Positions 9,592 to 18,148 of a stretch of 64,000 nucleotides of DNA are shown here, piece after piece (within the stretch, counting starts at the first letter, position 1; every line of letters starts with the position of its first letter). Both the position numbers and the translations under genes were made by a program. The stretch is from Chryseolinea lacunae (lineage in GTDB: Bacteria; Bacteroidota; Bacteroidia; Cytophagales; Cyclobacteriaceae). The notes under the pieces were generated by a model that did no database searches, was not told the DNA's origin, and worked only from the letters and a program-made list of their open reading frames with translations. Location: positions 124,001 to 188,000 of the forward strand of contig NZ_JAERRB010000009.1 of the NCBI RefSeq assembly GCF_016735595.1, in the 5' to 3' direction.

Positions 9592-10359
9592 TCAACGATA
9601 CATTTCACTGATCAGCTTCAGCCCGTTTAGTGTTAAGAAAGGGTCCATCACATCAAACGTTTCTTTCAGCGAAGGAATTATGGACGACAGCCCGCCGGTT
9701 GCGACCGATTTCAATCCATCATCTTTCAATTCAGCTTTGATGCGTTGCAGCATGTGTTTCACCATGCCCTCATAGCCCACCAGCACGCCCGCCTGAATGG
9801 CATGCACAGTGCCTCGTCCCAACACTGACGTGGGCATGGTTAGTGGCACGTCAAAAAGTTTTGCTGTGTTTTGGGAAAGCGATTTGATGGCCGTCTTCAG
9901 TCCGGGTGCGATAGACACGCCCAATATTTCTCCGTCGTTCGCCAGGGTTGTGAACGTGAGGGCCGTTCCAAAATCAACCACCACACAACTCCGCTTGAAC
10001 AACGTGAACCCCGCCAGCGCATTCGACACAAGGTCGGCCCCAATTTCGTAGGGACGCAATATTTTTATCGGCAGCCGCGAATACACATCCGGCCCCAGCA
10101 CCACAGGTTCTTTTTCAAAGAGCATGTGGGCCACCTGCACAATCTTTCCTGTGAGGTCGGGCACCACGCTGCTAATCACAACGTGACTCACATCGCCAAC
10201 CCCAAGCCGGTTCTCCAAAAAATGTTCGCGCACTTTCATGGCATAAAAAGTTTCCTGCAAGTCGGGCAGCGACGGCACGCGCCACACCGGCTTCCACTCG
10301 GTTCCGGCATGAAGACCAATGGTGATGTCTGAATTCCCGATGTCGAACGCCAATAGCAT
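9592..10359 (-). CDS. coaX: Type III pantothenate kinase
   Basis: Catalyses the first step of coenzyme A synthesis, ATP-dependent phosphorylation of pantothenate. The 255-residue length is typical. Visible ASKHA-fold motifs: LAFDIGNSDITIG at the N-terminus (phosphate 1), RPYEIGADLV (pantothenate-binding region), VVDFGTALTFT (phosphate 2) and VATGGLSSI. It is monocistronic, convergent with the small membrane gene and 47 bp after the CotH gene start. Confidence 0.93.
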   Translation of the reverse strand: MLLAFDIGNSDITIGLHAGTEWKPVWRVPSLPDLQETFYAMKVREHFLENRLGVGDVSHVVISSVVPDLTGKIVQVAHMLFEKEPVVLGPDVYSRLPIKILRPYEIGADLVSNALAGFTLFKRSCVVVDFGTALTFTTLANDGEILGVSIAPGLKTAIKSLSQNTAKLFDVPLTMPTSVLGRGTVHAIQAGVLVGYEGMVKHMLQRIKAELKDDGLKSVATGGLSSIIPSLKETFDVMDPFLTLNGLKLISEMYR

Positions 10360-10406
10360 AGGTGACGATTTTAGAAAGTATGTTTTAAAAATACGCTGTA
10401 AAACTT

Positions 10407-12047
10407 TTATTGTTGTGCCACTTTGCCCTGCCCCAGCACAAGATTTCCCTGGCGCACGGTGTAATAATAAAAACCTTGCGGCGCCTCCACCTGCCAGGTG
10501 TACTGATAGTGGCCAGCTTGCACCGCATTGACCACCACCGTGTGCGACAGTCTTCCCAGGGCGTCATACATCTTCAGATTGATTTCGCCAGGCTTCTGCA
10601 CGGCATAGTCCAGCGTCAACATTTTGCTGAAGGGGTTGGGGTAAAGCGACGCTGCGCCTTCGGCACGAACCGCCGGAGCAACATCAGTCACAAGTTGCGG
10701 AATGTTTTTGTCGAGCCATGCCATGCGTTTACCGATCCAGTCTTTCAGGTGGTTCACTTCATCCTGGTAGGTGTTTCCAACGTAGTCGTTGGGCCACAAA
10801 TAGGTGCCCAGCACGGGCCACGCTTCAAAGTTCCGCTGTTGCGCACCGGCGTTCAACACCGTGGCCACGGAGTCGACATAGGTCAGCACCACCGACTCCT
10901 TCCAGGTTGTGGTGCGCAGGTTCGTCCAGCGCGAGGCAAGTTTTTGTTTGAAGGCCGGATCTTCCAGCAAGCGTCCCCACCAGAAGGGGATCTGATAGTA
11001 GTCGTCGGAACATACCGTATTGAACGATAATGCAAAATTCTCGGGCTCACCCTTGGTGCAATAGTCGGCGTTGCCAAAGCCCAGGTTAAAATCCCACAAC
11101 GGCCCCATCGTCAGTTTGCCACCGTCGGAGTCGCGTTGTTTGTAAAAAAAAGTACTGAGCCGATAGCCATCCACATTCTTGGTCATCTCCTGCATCAGCA
11201 AAAAGTCGACAAACGAATCCACATCGATATACTTGGCATATCCCTTCTCAGCGTCCTTGAAGCTATCTCCAGCCAGAGCATCTTCAAATTGTTTCACATA
11301 GTCCTGGATATATGTTTTTTGTTCCGGAGCTATCGCGTCATACTTCGGCTCTTCATATTGAAAGTTCACATTCTGCCACGCGGTGGGCCTGGGCTTGTGT
11401 GAAGAGATCCATCCCTCGCCGCTATCGCCCGTAGCTTTGTCAATCTTGATGATGTAGCCACCGGTAAGGTTGTCGCCCGAAGTTTCGTCGGGGTCCAGTT
11501 TATTGATGTTGACACGGCCCTTGTCGCGTTTCACTTTTTCAATCACCACATACACTCCCCTATACAGGTCGTTCATCACCAGCTCACAAAATTTTGTACG
11601 GGGTGCATAACGTCCCTGGTCACGGCCCAGTTTATAGGCCAGCACATCACGCATGAGTGTCTTGTCGTTGTAAGGCGCAAAAAATACCCAATCTTCTTCT
11701 TTTGGAAATCCAAAAAGCGCAGTCTCCAGGTCTTTGCCGTTGGCATCGTGAAGTTCCACGCCGTATTGTTTTTTGGGAAACATCTGCGATGACGAACCAC
11801 GGATTTCAATACCCATCTTTCCATTGTATACATTAAACGCGTCGGTGGGTTTGTTTTGCATACCCACGCCGTTGTCGATGATGCCCAGGTCGGCCGTGAT
11901 CTTCGGATCGTCCACGATTTCCTGACCTTGGGTTTGGATGACGATTACTGGCAGGTTTGAACTGGTGAAGTTCACCGCGTTATCCTGCGCCCGGATCGGC
12001 ACACTCGCCATGACCAGTATAAAGCTCAGTAAAATCTTTTCGCGCAT
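10407..12047 (-). CDS. CotH kinase-like protein with T9SS sorting domain
   Basis: A 546-residue secreted protein. A signal peptide occupies about residues 1-20 (MREKILLSFILVMASVPIRAQ). The body matches the CotH family: GIEIRGSSSQMFPKKQYGVEL, the LMRDVLAYKLGRD block, YRGVYVVIEKVKRDKGRVNI, and GPLWDFNLGFGNADY carrying the metal-binding acidic residue. CotH proteins are atypical protein kinases in spore coats. The last 80 residues (SLYPNPFSKMLTLDY onward, ending in a beta-rich GQGKV segment) are a type A T9SS C-terminal domain, so the protein is probably exported to the cell surface. The substrate is unknown. Confidence 0.9.
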   Translation of the reverse strand: MREKILLSFILVMASVPIRAQDNAVNFTSSNLPVIVIQTQGQEIVDDPKITADLGIIDNGVGMQNKPTDAFNVYNGKMGIEIRGSSSQMFPKKQYGVELHDANGKDLETALFGFPKEEDWVFFAPYNDKTLMRDVLAYKLGRDQGRYAPRTKFCELVMNDLYRGVYVVIEKVKRDKGRVNINKLDPDETSGDNLTGGYIIKIDKATGDSGEGWISSHKPRPTAWQNVNFQYEEPKYDAIAPEQKTYIQDYVKQFEDALAGDSFKDAEKGYAKYIDVDSFVDFLLMQEMTKNVDGYRLSTFFYKQRDSDGGKLTMGPLWDFNLGFGNADYCTKGEPENFALSFNTVCSDDYYQIPFWWGRLLEDPAFKQKLASRWTNLRTTTWKESVVLTYVDSVATVLNAGAQQRNFEAWPVLGTYLWPNDYVGNTYQDEVNHLKDWIGKRMAWLDKNIPQLVTDVAPAVRAEGAASLYPNPFSKMLTLDYAVQKPGEINLKMYDALGRLSHTVVVNAVQAGHYQYTWQVEAPQGFYYYTVRQGNLVLGQGKVAQQ

Positions 12048-12121
12048 GCGGGGTTCTTCTTATGTTCCCCGAATCTACCACTCCGCACGCGAAATGTAAA
12101 ATAGCGGGGTCTTTCCCTCGG

Positions 12122-12814
12122 TCAACGCCATTCGGCCAAGGCCAGCTTTACCTTCTCCATGCCGGTGCTTGCCTTTTCGGCAAACATGCGAATGGTTGGG
12201 TCGCTGCCTATGTCGGGCAGTTTTGGATCGACAACAAACTTCAGCGCATCGTGCGGCACATAGTTGATTAATCCTGCTGCGGGATACACCACCATAGACG
12301 TTCCCACCACTATAAAAAAATCGGCCTTGGCTGCATACCCGGCGGCCACCTCCATGAGCGGCACCATTTCGCCAAACCACACAATGTTGGGACGCAGCTG
12401 CGATCCCTTCTCGCAAAGATCGCCAAGCTTCAGTTCCCAACCTTCAATGGGATACACCAGATTTTCATCTTTCGAGCTTCGCGATTCAAACAAGCTGCCG
12501 TGCAAGTGAATGACGTGCGACGAACCGGCACGCTCGTGAAGATTGTCGACGTTCTGCGTCACCACTGTCACATCAAATTCTGCTTCGAGCTCGGCCAGAA
12601 TCTCGTGACCTCGGTTGGGAAATACTTCCAGGGCGCGCTTGCGTCGTTGGTTGTAGAAGTCCATCACCAAAGCAGGATTCTTTTTCCAGCCCTCCGGTGT
12701 TGCCACCTCCATCACATCGTGGCCCTCCCACAATCCATCCGAATCGCGAAAGGTCGGCACGCCGCTCTCTGCACTGATGCCCGCACCGCTCAACACTACC
12801 AGTTTTTTCTTCAT
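12122..12814 (-). CDS. NAD-dependent protein deacylase (sirtuin)
   Basis: A 230-residue SIR2 protein that removes acyl groups from lysine using NAD+. NAD-binding motifs GAGISAESGVPTFRD and TQNVDNLHERAG and the catalytic HLHGS are intact. FYNQRRKR carries the Tyr-x-x-Arg pair that E. coli CobB and SIRT5 use for succinyl-lysine. The zinc module is degenerate: between HGSLF and RPNIVWFGE only one cysteine (GDLCEKG) remains of the usual four. It is single, with 74 bp to the CotH gene start. Confidence 0.92.
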   Translation of the reverse strand: MKKKLVVLSGAGISAESGVPTFRDSDGLWEGHDVMEVATPEGWKKNPALVMDFYNQRRKRALEVFPNRGHEILAELEAEFDVTVVTQNVDNLHERAGSSHVIHLHGSLFESRSSKDENLVYPIEGWELKLGDLCEKGSQLRPNIVWFGEMVPLMEVAAGYAAKADFFIVVGTSMVVYPAAGLINYVPHDALKFVVDPKLPDIGSDPTIRMFAEKASTGMEKVKLALAEWR

Positions 12815-12903
12815 GATCTTGCTCCTTTATTCTTCAAACGAAAATACAAATTTCCTATCGACATGTGATCGCTTCCACTATGCGTCGCGAAGAAACAGGG
12901 TCA

Positions 12904-12947
12904 ATAAAAAAAGGCGCGCTGCACACGTTTAATGTATGCAGCGCGCC
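12904..12947 (-). terminator. Intrinsic terminator of topA
   Basis: On the minus strand GGCGCGCTGCA pairs perfectly with TGCAGCGCGCC (11 bp; arms 12937-12947 and 12913-12923, loop 13 nt), followed by seven T residues and ATT. It lies 21 bp past the topA stop codon. Confidence 0.85.
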
Positions 12948-12967
12948 GCTATTAAAAAACGAATACT

Positions 12968-15433
12968 CTATTTCTTCTTTTTCGGAGCGGCTTTCTTCGC
13001 CGTGGTTTTCTTTGCTGCAGTTTTCTTGGCCGCCGTTTTCTTTGCCGCTACCTTCTTGGCCGGCGCCTTCTTCGCGGCCGTCTTCGTCGCGGTTTTGGCT
13101 GCAGGTTCCGGAGCTGCCTTGCGACCAAAGCGTCCGCGTTTTTCGGGAGCGTTGGCGGCCAGCGTCACGCACTCTTCGTAGGTAAGTGATGCAGGTTCGC
13201 GATCTTTCGGAATTTTTACATTCTTTTTGCCCGCCTTTATGTAGGGACCAAATCGACCGTTCAACACCTGCATGTCAGGATCTTCGGCAAACACTTTAAT
13301 GGTCCGGTTCGCATCGGCAACACGTTTGGCTTCAATCAACTCCACTGCGCGTTCGGGTGTGATGGCGTAGGGATCGATGTCTTTGGGAATGGAAACAAAT
13401 TTCTTGTCGTGCAGCACATACGGACCAAACCGTCCGATGTTCACCACCACTGGTTTCTCTTCAAAGAGACCGAGGTCGCGAGGCATCTTGAAGAGCTCCA
13501 TGGCATCTTCCATCGTGATGTTCTCGATGAACTGGCCGGGACGCAGACTGGCAAACTTGGGTTTTTCGCCCCCGTTGTCGTCTGGATTTTCGCCGATCTG
13601 CACATAGGCCCCAAACTTTCCAAGCTTCGCATAAACGTTCTTGCCCGTCTTCGGATCGGTGCCCAATTCTTTCGACTTGCCTACCGACGACCGTTCAATC
13701 TTTTCAGTCTCCGACACCTTTTTGTGGAAGGGCTGATAGAACGTGTCGATCATCTTCTTCCAGTTCAGCTTGCCATTGGCAATCTCATCAAACTCCTGTT
13801 CGATGTCTGACGTAAACGAAAAATCGGTGATGTCGGGAAAGTGGTCTACGAGAAAGTCGTTCACCACCATGGCCGTGTTGGTGGGGAAGAGTTTGTTTTT
13901 TTCGGCGCCGGTAATTTCCGTTTCGCCTGTTTTTGTGATGGCGTCGTTCTTCAGCGACAGCACGGTGTATTTTCGTTCAACGCCTTCGCGGATTTCTTTC
14001 ACCACATAGCCACGCTTTTGCACCGTGGTGATGGTGGGCGCATACGTAGACGGGCGGCCGATGCCAAGTTCTTCCAGTTTCTTCACCAGGCTCGCTTCCG
14101 TGTAGCGGGGCGGGTGGCGGGTGAACACCTGCTTGGCAATAATCTCTTCGAGGGTGAGCGATTGACCTACGGTGAGCGGAGGCAGCGTCTTGCTGTTCTC
14201 TTCTTCATCCTCATCGTCGCCCGACTCCATATATACTTTCAAAAATCCTTCAAACTTGATCACCTCGCCAGTGGCAACAAACGCACGCTGGTTGGTGCTG
14301 ATGCCTATCGTGGCCGTTGTCTTTTCCAGTTCGGCGTCGGCCATCTGCGAGGCGATGGCGCGTTTCCAGATGAGTTCGTAGAGGCGAAGACCATTGCGGT
14401 CCATGCCTGGATCCATCACCGAAAAATCGGTGGGTCGTATGGCTTCGTGAGCTTCCTGTGCCGACGACGATTTTGTTTTATAAACACGTGCCTGAAAAAA
14501 TTCTTTTCCAAACGCAGAGGTAATCTGATTCATGGCGCCGTTGCGTGCTTCGTCCGAAAGGTTCACGGAGTCCGTACGCATGTAGCTGATCTTACCGGCT
14601 TCATAAAGTTTCTGGGCCACCATCATGGTTTGAATAACCGAGAAGCCCAGCTTGCGCGCAGCTTCCTGCTGCAAGGTTGACGTGGTGAACGGCGGCGCTG
14701 GCGAACGTTTTGACGGGCGGGTTTGCAAATCGGTGATGGAATATTTCGCGCCCTTGCACGATTCCAAAAACGCCTGTGCTTCCTCCTCGGTGTCGAATCG
14801 CTCCGACAATTCGGCCACCAGATTCTTGCCTTTGCCCAAATCAAAAAGCGCGTTCACTTTAAACGACGACTTCGCTTTAAACTCCGTGATCTCGCGTTCG
14901 CGTTCCACCACCAGGCGCACCGCCACAGACTGCACGCGGCCTGCCGAGAGACCGGTCTTGATTTTTTTCCAGAGAATGGGCGACAGTTCATAGCCCACCA
15001 GACGGTCGAGCACACGACGGGCCTGCTGTGCATTCACCAGATCAATATCGATGCCTCGCGGATTTTGCAGCGAGTTCAAAATAGCTTTCTTGGTAATTTC
15101 TGTGAACACGATGCGGCGTGTCTTGGCATCGGTCAGGTCGAGCACTTCTTTCAAGTGCCACGAAATAGCTTCTCCCTCGCGGTCCTCATCGGAAGCGAGG
15201 TAGACCATCTCGGCATCCTCGGCAAGCTTTTTAAGTTTGGAAATAATATCCTTCTTCTCGGGGCTGACTTCGTAGGTGGGTTCGAAGTTATTTTCAATAT
15301 CAATGGCGCCGCTTCCTTTGGGCAAATCGCGGATGTGACCCATGCTGGAAGCAACTTTATAATCCTTACCCAGATAACCTTCTATGGTTTTTGCTTTCGC
15401 CGGAGATTCAACTATTACGAGGTTTTTTGACAT
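12968..15433 (-). CDS. topA: DNA topoisomerase I with Lys/Ala-rich tail
   Basis: Type IA topoisomerase (821 residues) that relaxes negative supercoils. The Toprim domain is at the N-terminus (LVIVESPAKAKTIEGYLG, and YLASDEDREGEAISWHL with the DxDxE metal site). The active-site tyrosine is in KISYMRTDSVNLS. After the core come repeated FGPYV/FGPYI topoisomerase C-terminal segments without zinc cysteines. Residues about 774-821 form a basic tail of AAKK/TAKK repeats with almost no acidic residue. Basic tails are known on TopA of several bacteria and promote DNA binding. A strong terminator follows. Confidence 0.97.
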   Translation of the reverse strand: MSKNLVIVESPAKAKTIEGYLGKDYKVASSMGHIRDLPKGSGAIDIENNFEPTYEVSPEKKDIISKLKKLAEDAEMVYLASDEDREGEAISWHLKEVLDLTDAKTRRIVFTEITKKAILNSLQNPRGIDIDLVNAQQARRVLDRLVGYELSPILWKKIKTGLSAGRVQSVAVRLVVEREREITEFKAKSSFKVNALFDLGKGKNLVAELSERFDTEEEAQAFLESCKGAKYSITDLQTRPSKRSPAPPFTTSTLQQEAARKLGFSVIQTMMVAQKLYEAGKISYMRTDSVNLSDEARNGAMNQITSAFGKEFFQARVYKTKSSSAQEAHEAIRPTDFSVMDPGMDRNGLRLYELIWKRAIASQMADAELEKTTATIGISTNQRAFVATGEVIKFEGFLKVYMESGDDEDEEENSKTLPPLTVGQSLTLEEIIAKQVFTRHPPRYTEASLVKKLEELGIGRPSTYAPTITTVQKRGYVVKEIREGVERKYTVLSLKNDAITKTGETEITGAEKNKLFPTNTAMVVNDFLVDHFPDITDFSFTSDIEQEFDEIANGKLNWKKMIDTFYQPFHKKVSETEKIERSSVGKSKELGTDPKTGKNVYAKLGKFGAYVQIGENPDDNGGEKPKFASLRPGQFIENITMEDAMELFKMPRDLGLFEEKPVVVNIGRFGPYVLHDKKFVSIPKDIDPYAITPERAVELIEAKRVADANRTIKVFAEDPDMQVLNGRFGPYIKAGKKNVKIPKDREPASLTYEECVTLAANAPEKRGRFGRKAAPEPAAKTATKTAAKKAPAKKVAAKKTAAKKTAAKKTTAKKAAPKKKK

Positions 15434-15601
15434 GCAGCTTTAATCGTTCAACGGCTTCAAATATCAGTAAAATTTTAAAAAATCAAATTTGAGGCCTTCC
15501 GCCATCCCGGAAACGGGGTCGAATGGCTGTTGTCTCAGCTATCATTTAGGTGCTGACCTTCACGTCGTTAGCACATTTTAAAAGCTTTTTTTTAACTTTT
15601 T

Positions 15602-15609
15602 TATATTTG
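15602..15609 (+). promoter_or_regulatory. Candidate -7 element for sixA
   Basis: TATATTTG matches TAnnTTTG exactly and would start transcription about 45 nt before the sixA ATG. The upstream sequence is A/T-rich and I see no clear TTTG at -33. Confidence 0.35.
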
Positions 15610-15662
15610 GCTCCTTAATATTGACAAGATTTGGCCAACCTCACCCCTATTCAAGACCCGAA

Positions 15663-16166
15663 ATGACACGACACCTCTATTTATTGCGCCATGCCGAAAG
15701 TGCTGAAAAGCAGGCCGGCCAATCCGACAAGGAGCGGTCGCTCACGCCCCGTGGCATGCGCGAAGCCGTCGTGATCGGAACCTATCTCTATCAGCAAAAC
15801 ATCAACGTCGATGCGGTGCTCACCAGCGTGGCCGAACGCGCGCAAGACACGGCGCGCTATGTGGCCAACGCCATGAAAATAGACCTCGAAAAAATCACCA
15901 TCACCGAAGAAATCTACGAAGCCTCGTCACGAACCTTCTTCCAATTTCTTTCGGCCCTCGACGACAAGTTTCACACTATATTAATAATAGGACACAACCC
16001 CGTCATCTCCTACGTGGCCGAGTATGTTACCCAATCCGAAATTGGCGACATGGCCACCGGCGGCCTGGCCACCATCAAATTCAACATCTCCTCCTGGAAG
16101 GAAGTGACCCAGGGCAATGGTTCGTTGGAAAACTATGTTTCGCCAAGCATGTTGGACAACAACTAG
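15663..16166 (+). CDS. sixA: SixA-type phosphohistidine phosphatase
   Basis: A 167-residue histidine phosphatase superfamily protein. It has the catalytic LLRHAESAEK (RHG-type motif), an arginine in TSVAERAQDTA, and the second histidine in ILIIGHNPVISY. SixA enzymes dephosphorylate phosphohistidine in phosphorelay or PTS proteins; the substrate here is unknown. I chose the ATG at 15663 because it puts the RHA motif at the usual distance; an in-frame upstream ATG at 15621 would add a non-conserved leader. The ureohydrolase gene follows 34 bp later. Confidence 0.85.
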   Translation: MTRHLYLLRHAESAEKQAGQSDKERSLTPRGMREAVVIGTYLYQQNINVDAVLTSVAERAQDTARYVANAMKIDLEKITITEEIYEASSRTFFQFLSALDDKFHTILIIGHNPVISYVAEYVTQSEIGDMATGGLATIKFNISSWKEVTQGNGSLENYVSPSMLDNN

Positions 16167-16200
16167 CTGAACATCAACAACCCTATCGCGCGAAAAGGAT

Positions 16201-17259
16201 ATGCTCTCTAAAGATGAAGTGATAAAACGTTTCGATCCCAGCGGCCCCGGAACGGAAGGAAATATTTTTGGTCTTCCCTTTTCGCCCGAACATGCCGAAG
16301 TGATTCTGATCCCCACGCCCTGGGAAGTGACCGTGTCTTATCACAGCGGAACCGCGCGTGGCCCCAAAGCCATACTTCAGGCATCGCGACAAGTCGATCA
16401 TTTTATAAAAGACATTCCCGACGCCTGGAAACTGGGCGTGAACATGCTGCCCGTGTCCACCAACATGCTGGGCGAAAGCGATAAACTACGGTCGTGGGCC
16501 AAAGAACACATTGCCCGCGTAGAGCGTGGCGAACCCGTTGCTGCCGACGATGCCATGCTGGCCAAGATCAATGAAGCGTCCGAAAACTTTAACATCTATG
16601 TGAAGTCCACCGCCCAGCAATACATCAGAGAAGGCAAGATGGTGGGATTGGTGGGCGGCGACCACAGCACACCGCTGGGCCTGCTGCGTGCGTTGAGCGA
16701 ACACCACAACCGCTTTGGCATTTTGCAATTCGATGCCCACGCCGACCTACGCAGGGCCTACGAGGGTTTCACCTACTCACACGCGTCGATCATGTATAAC
16801 GCACTGAAAATTCCCGCCGTAGGCCGCATCGTGCAGGTGGGCATCCGCGATTGGTGCGCCGAAGAAATGGACGTTATCGGCCGGGCTATGGGCCGCGTGG
16901 TCACGTTCTTCGACGAAGACCTGAAAGCGCGTCACTACAAAGGCGACACCTGGGATCGCATTTGCGACGACATCATTCACCACCTCCCTCCGCTCGTCTA
17001 CATCAGCTTCGACATCGATGGCCTCGACCCCAAACTCTGCCCCAACAGCGGAACACCCGTGCCCGGCGGATTGGAATTTCAACAAGTCATCTACCTGCTG
17101 AAGAAACTTGTGCTGGCCCGCAAAAAAATTATCGGCTTCGACCTCACCGAAGTGGCCCCCGGCGAAGACGACGACTGGGATGCCAACGTGGGCGCACGCC
17201 TGCTCTACCAGCTTTGCCATTGGATGGGCGTTTCACACGGGAAACTTGCGTTGAAATAA
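16201..17259 (+). CDS. Agmatinase/arginase family ureohydrolase
   Basis: A 352-residue binuclear manganese hydrolase of the ureohydrolase superfamily. Metal-binding motifs are complete: VGGDHSTPLG, LQFDAHADLR and ISFDIDGLDP. The substrate could be agmatine, formimidoylglutamate or another guanidino compound. The protein is longer than typical SpeB (about 300 residues) because of an N-terminal extension. No histidine- or arginine-degradation genes adjoin it. It probably shares a transcript with sixA. Confidence 0.88.
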   Translation: MLSKDEVIKRFDPSGPGTEGNIFGLPFSPEHAEVILIPTPWEVTVSYHSGTARGPKAILQASRQVDHFIKDIPDAWKLGVNMLPVSTNMLGESDKLRSWAKEHIARVERGEPVAADDAMLAKINEASENFNIYVKSTAQQYIREGKMVGLVGGDHSTPLGLLRALSEHHNRFGILQFDAHADLRRAYEGFTYSHASIMYNALKIPAVGRIVQVGIRDWCAEEMDVIGRAMGRVVTFFDEDLKARHYKGDTWDRICDDIIHHLPPLVYISFDIDGLDPKLCPNSGTPVPGGLEFQQVIYLLKKLVLARKKIIGFDLTEVAPGEDDDWDANVGARLLYQLCHWMGVSHGKLALK

Positions 17260-17266
17260 AAACAAG

Positions 17267-18133
17267 TCACACCTCGTAGCGGTCGGGCACATAGGCAACG
17301 CGCGCAAAGTTTTTGGTGACCAGTTCAGTGTCCACCACTTTTCCGCCTTCAAACTTCAAGAGCTTCTCCCGCCAGATTTCATTCTTCCGGAAGAACTGAT
17401 CCTGCACTTTCACGAACGCGTGATCTTTCTCAACAACCCGATAGGCATAGTCCAGTTCGTGATCAATGCGGAGTTCGCCCTCCAGGCATTTTTCAGAGAA
17501 CCACAAGTTCACCTGGAAAATATGCGGTGTGTTGTTTGTGAATTGATAGTCGCGGTAGTTATAGAAAACGGTGGCTCCGCTTCCGAAAGGCAGCACGCGA
17601 CCATCGTCGGGAAACGGATCGAAAGAATGATGATAGCGTTCGGTTACCGTGAGCGGACTGTGAATCACAAGCCAGTGAACAAGGTTTGCAATCTGGCAAA
17701 TGCCTCCTCCAATTCCCGCTCTTGCCTGGCCAAACGAAAGCTCCATGCCAAGCAGGTATCCCTTCTTCTTCGTAGGCAACCCCACGAGCTTGCAAAACGA
17801 AAAGGTTTCGCCTGGCTTGATGATGATACCGTCAATTTGCCTGCTGGCGATTCTGAGGTTAGTCACTTTGTTAACCTGCCACTCCACGTTGCTGTCGCCC
17901 AACTTCTTCATGAGCACAGACTGATGCTTTTTTATCCGGAAGGGCAACTTTTCGGATACACGCCGCGAAGCGTATGTCTTATTGTCTATACGCCAGGTGA
18001 CCTGACGTTTTATACGCCTTGCCCACACAGCCAGAAAATACAGAATGGGATGTCGTTGACTCAGGAGTTTTCGTTGCTTCATCGCGAGCAGTATGGGGGC
18101 GTTTCCGGATTTCATTTTAAACAACGAAATCAA
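17267..18133 (-). CDS. VanW family protein
   Basis: A 288-residue protein with the VanW domain in its second half: IIKPGETFSFCKLVG, GGGICQIANLVHW and the FPDDGRVLPFGSGATV block. VanW is found beside some glycopeptide-resistance genes, but its biochemical role is not established, and there are no van genes here. The N-terminus is basic with no clear signal peptide. It lies 15 bp after the stop of the upstream orphan gene on the same strand. Confidence 0.85.
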   Translation of the reverse strand: MISLFKMKSGNAPILLAMKQRKLLSQRHPILYFLAVWARRIKRQVTWRIDNKTYASRRVSEKLPFRIKKHQSVLMKKLGDSNVEWQVNKVTNLRIASRQIDGIIIKPGETFSFCKLVGLPTKKKGYLLGMELSFGQARAGIGGGICQIANLVHWLVIHSPLTVTERYHHSFDPFPDDGRVLPFGSGATVFYNYRDYQFTNNTPHIFQVNLWFSEKCLEGELRIDHELDYAYRVVEKDHAFVKVQDQFFRKNEIWREKLLKFEGGKVVDTELVTKNFARVAYVPDRYEV

Positions 18134-18148
18134 AAAGGGTTACTGCTC

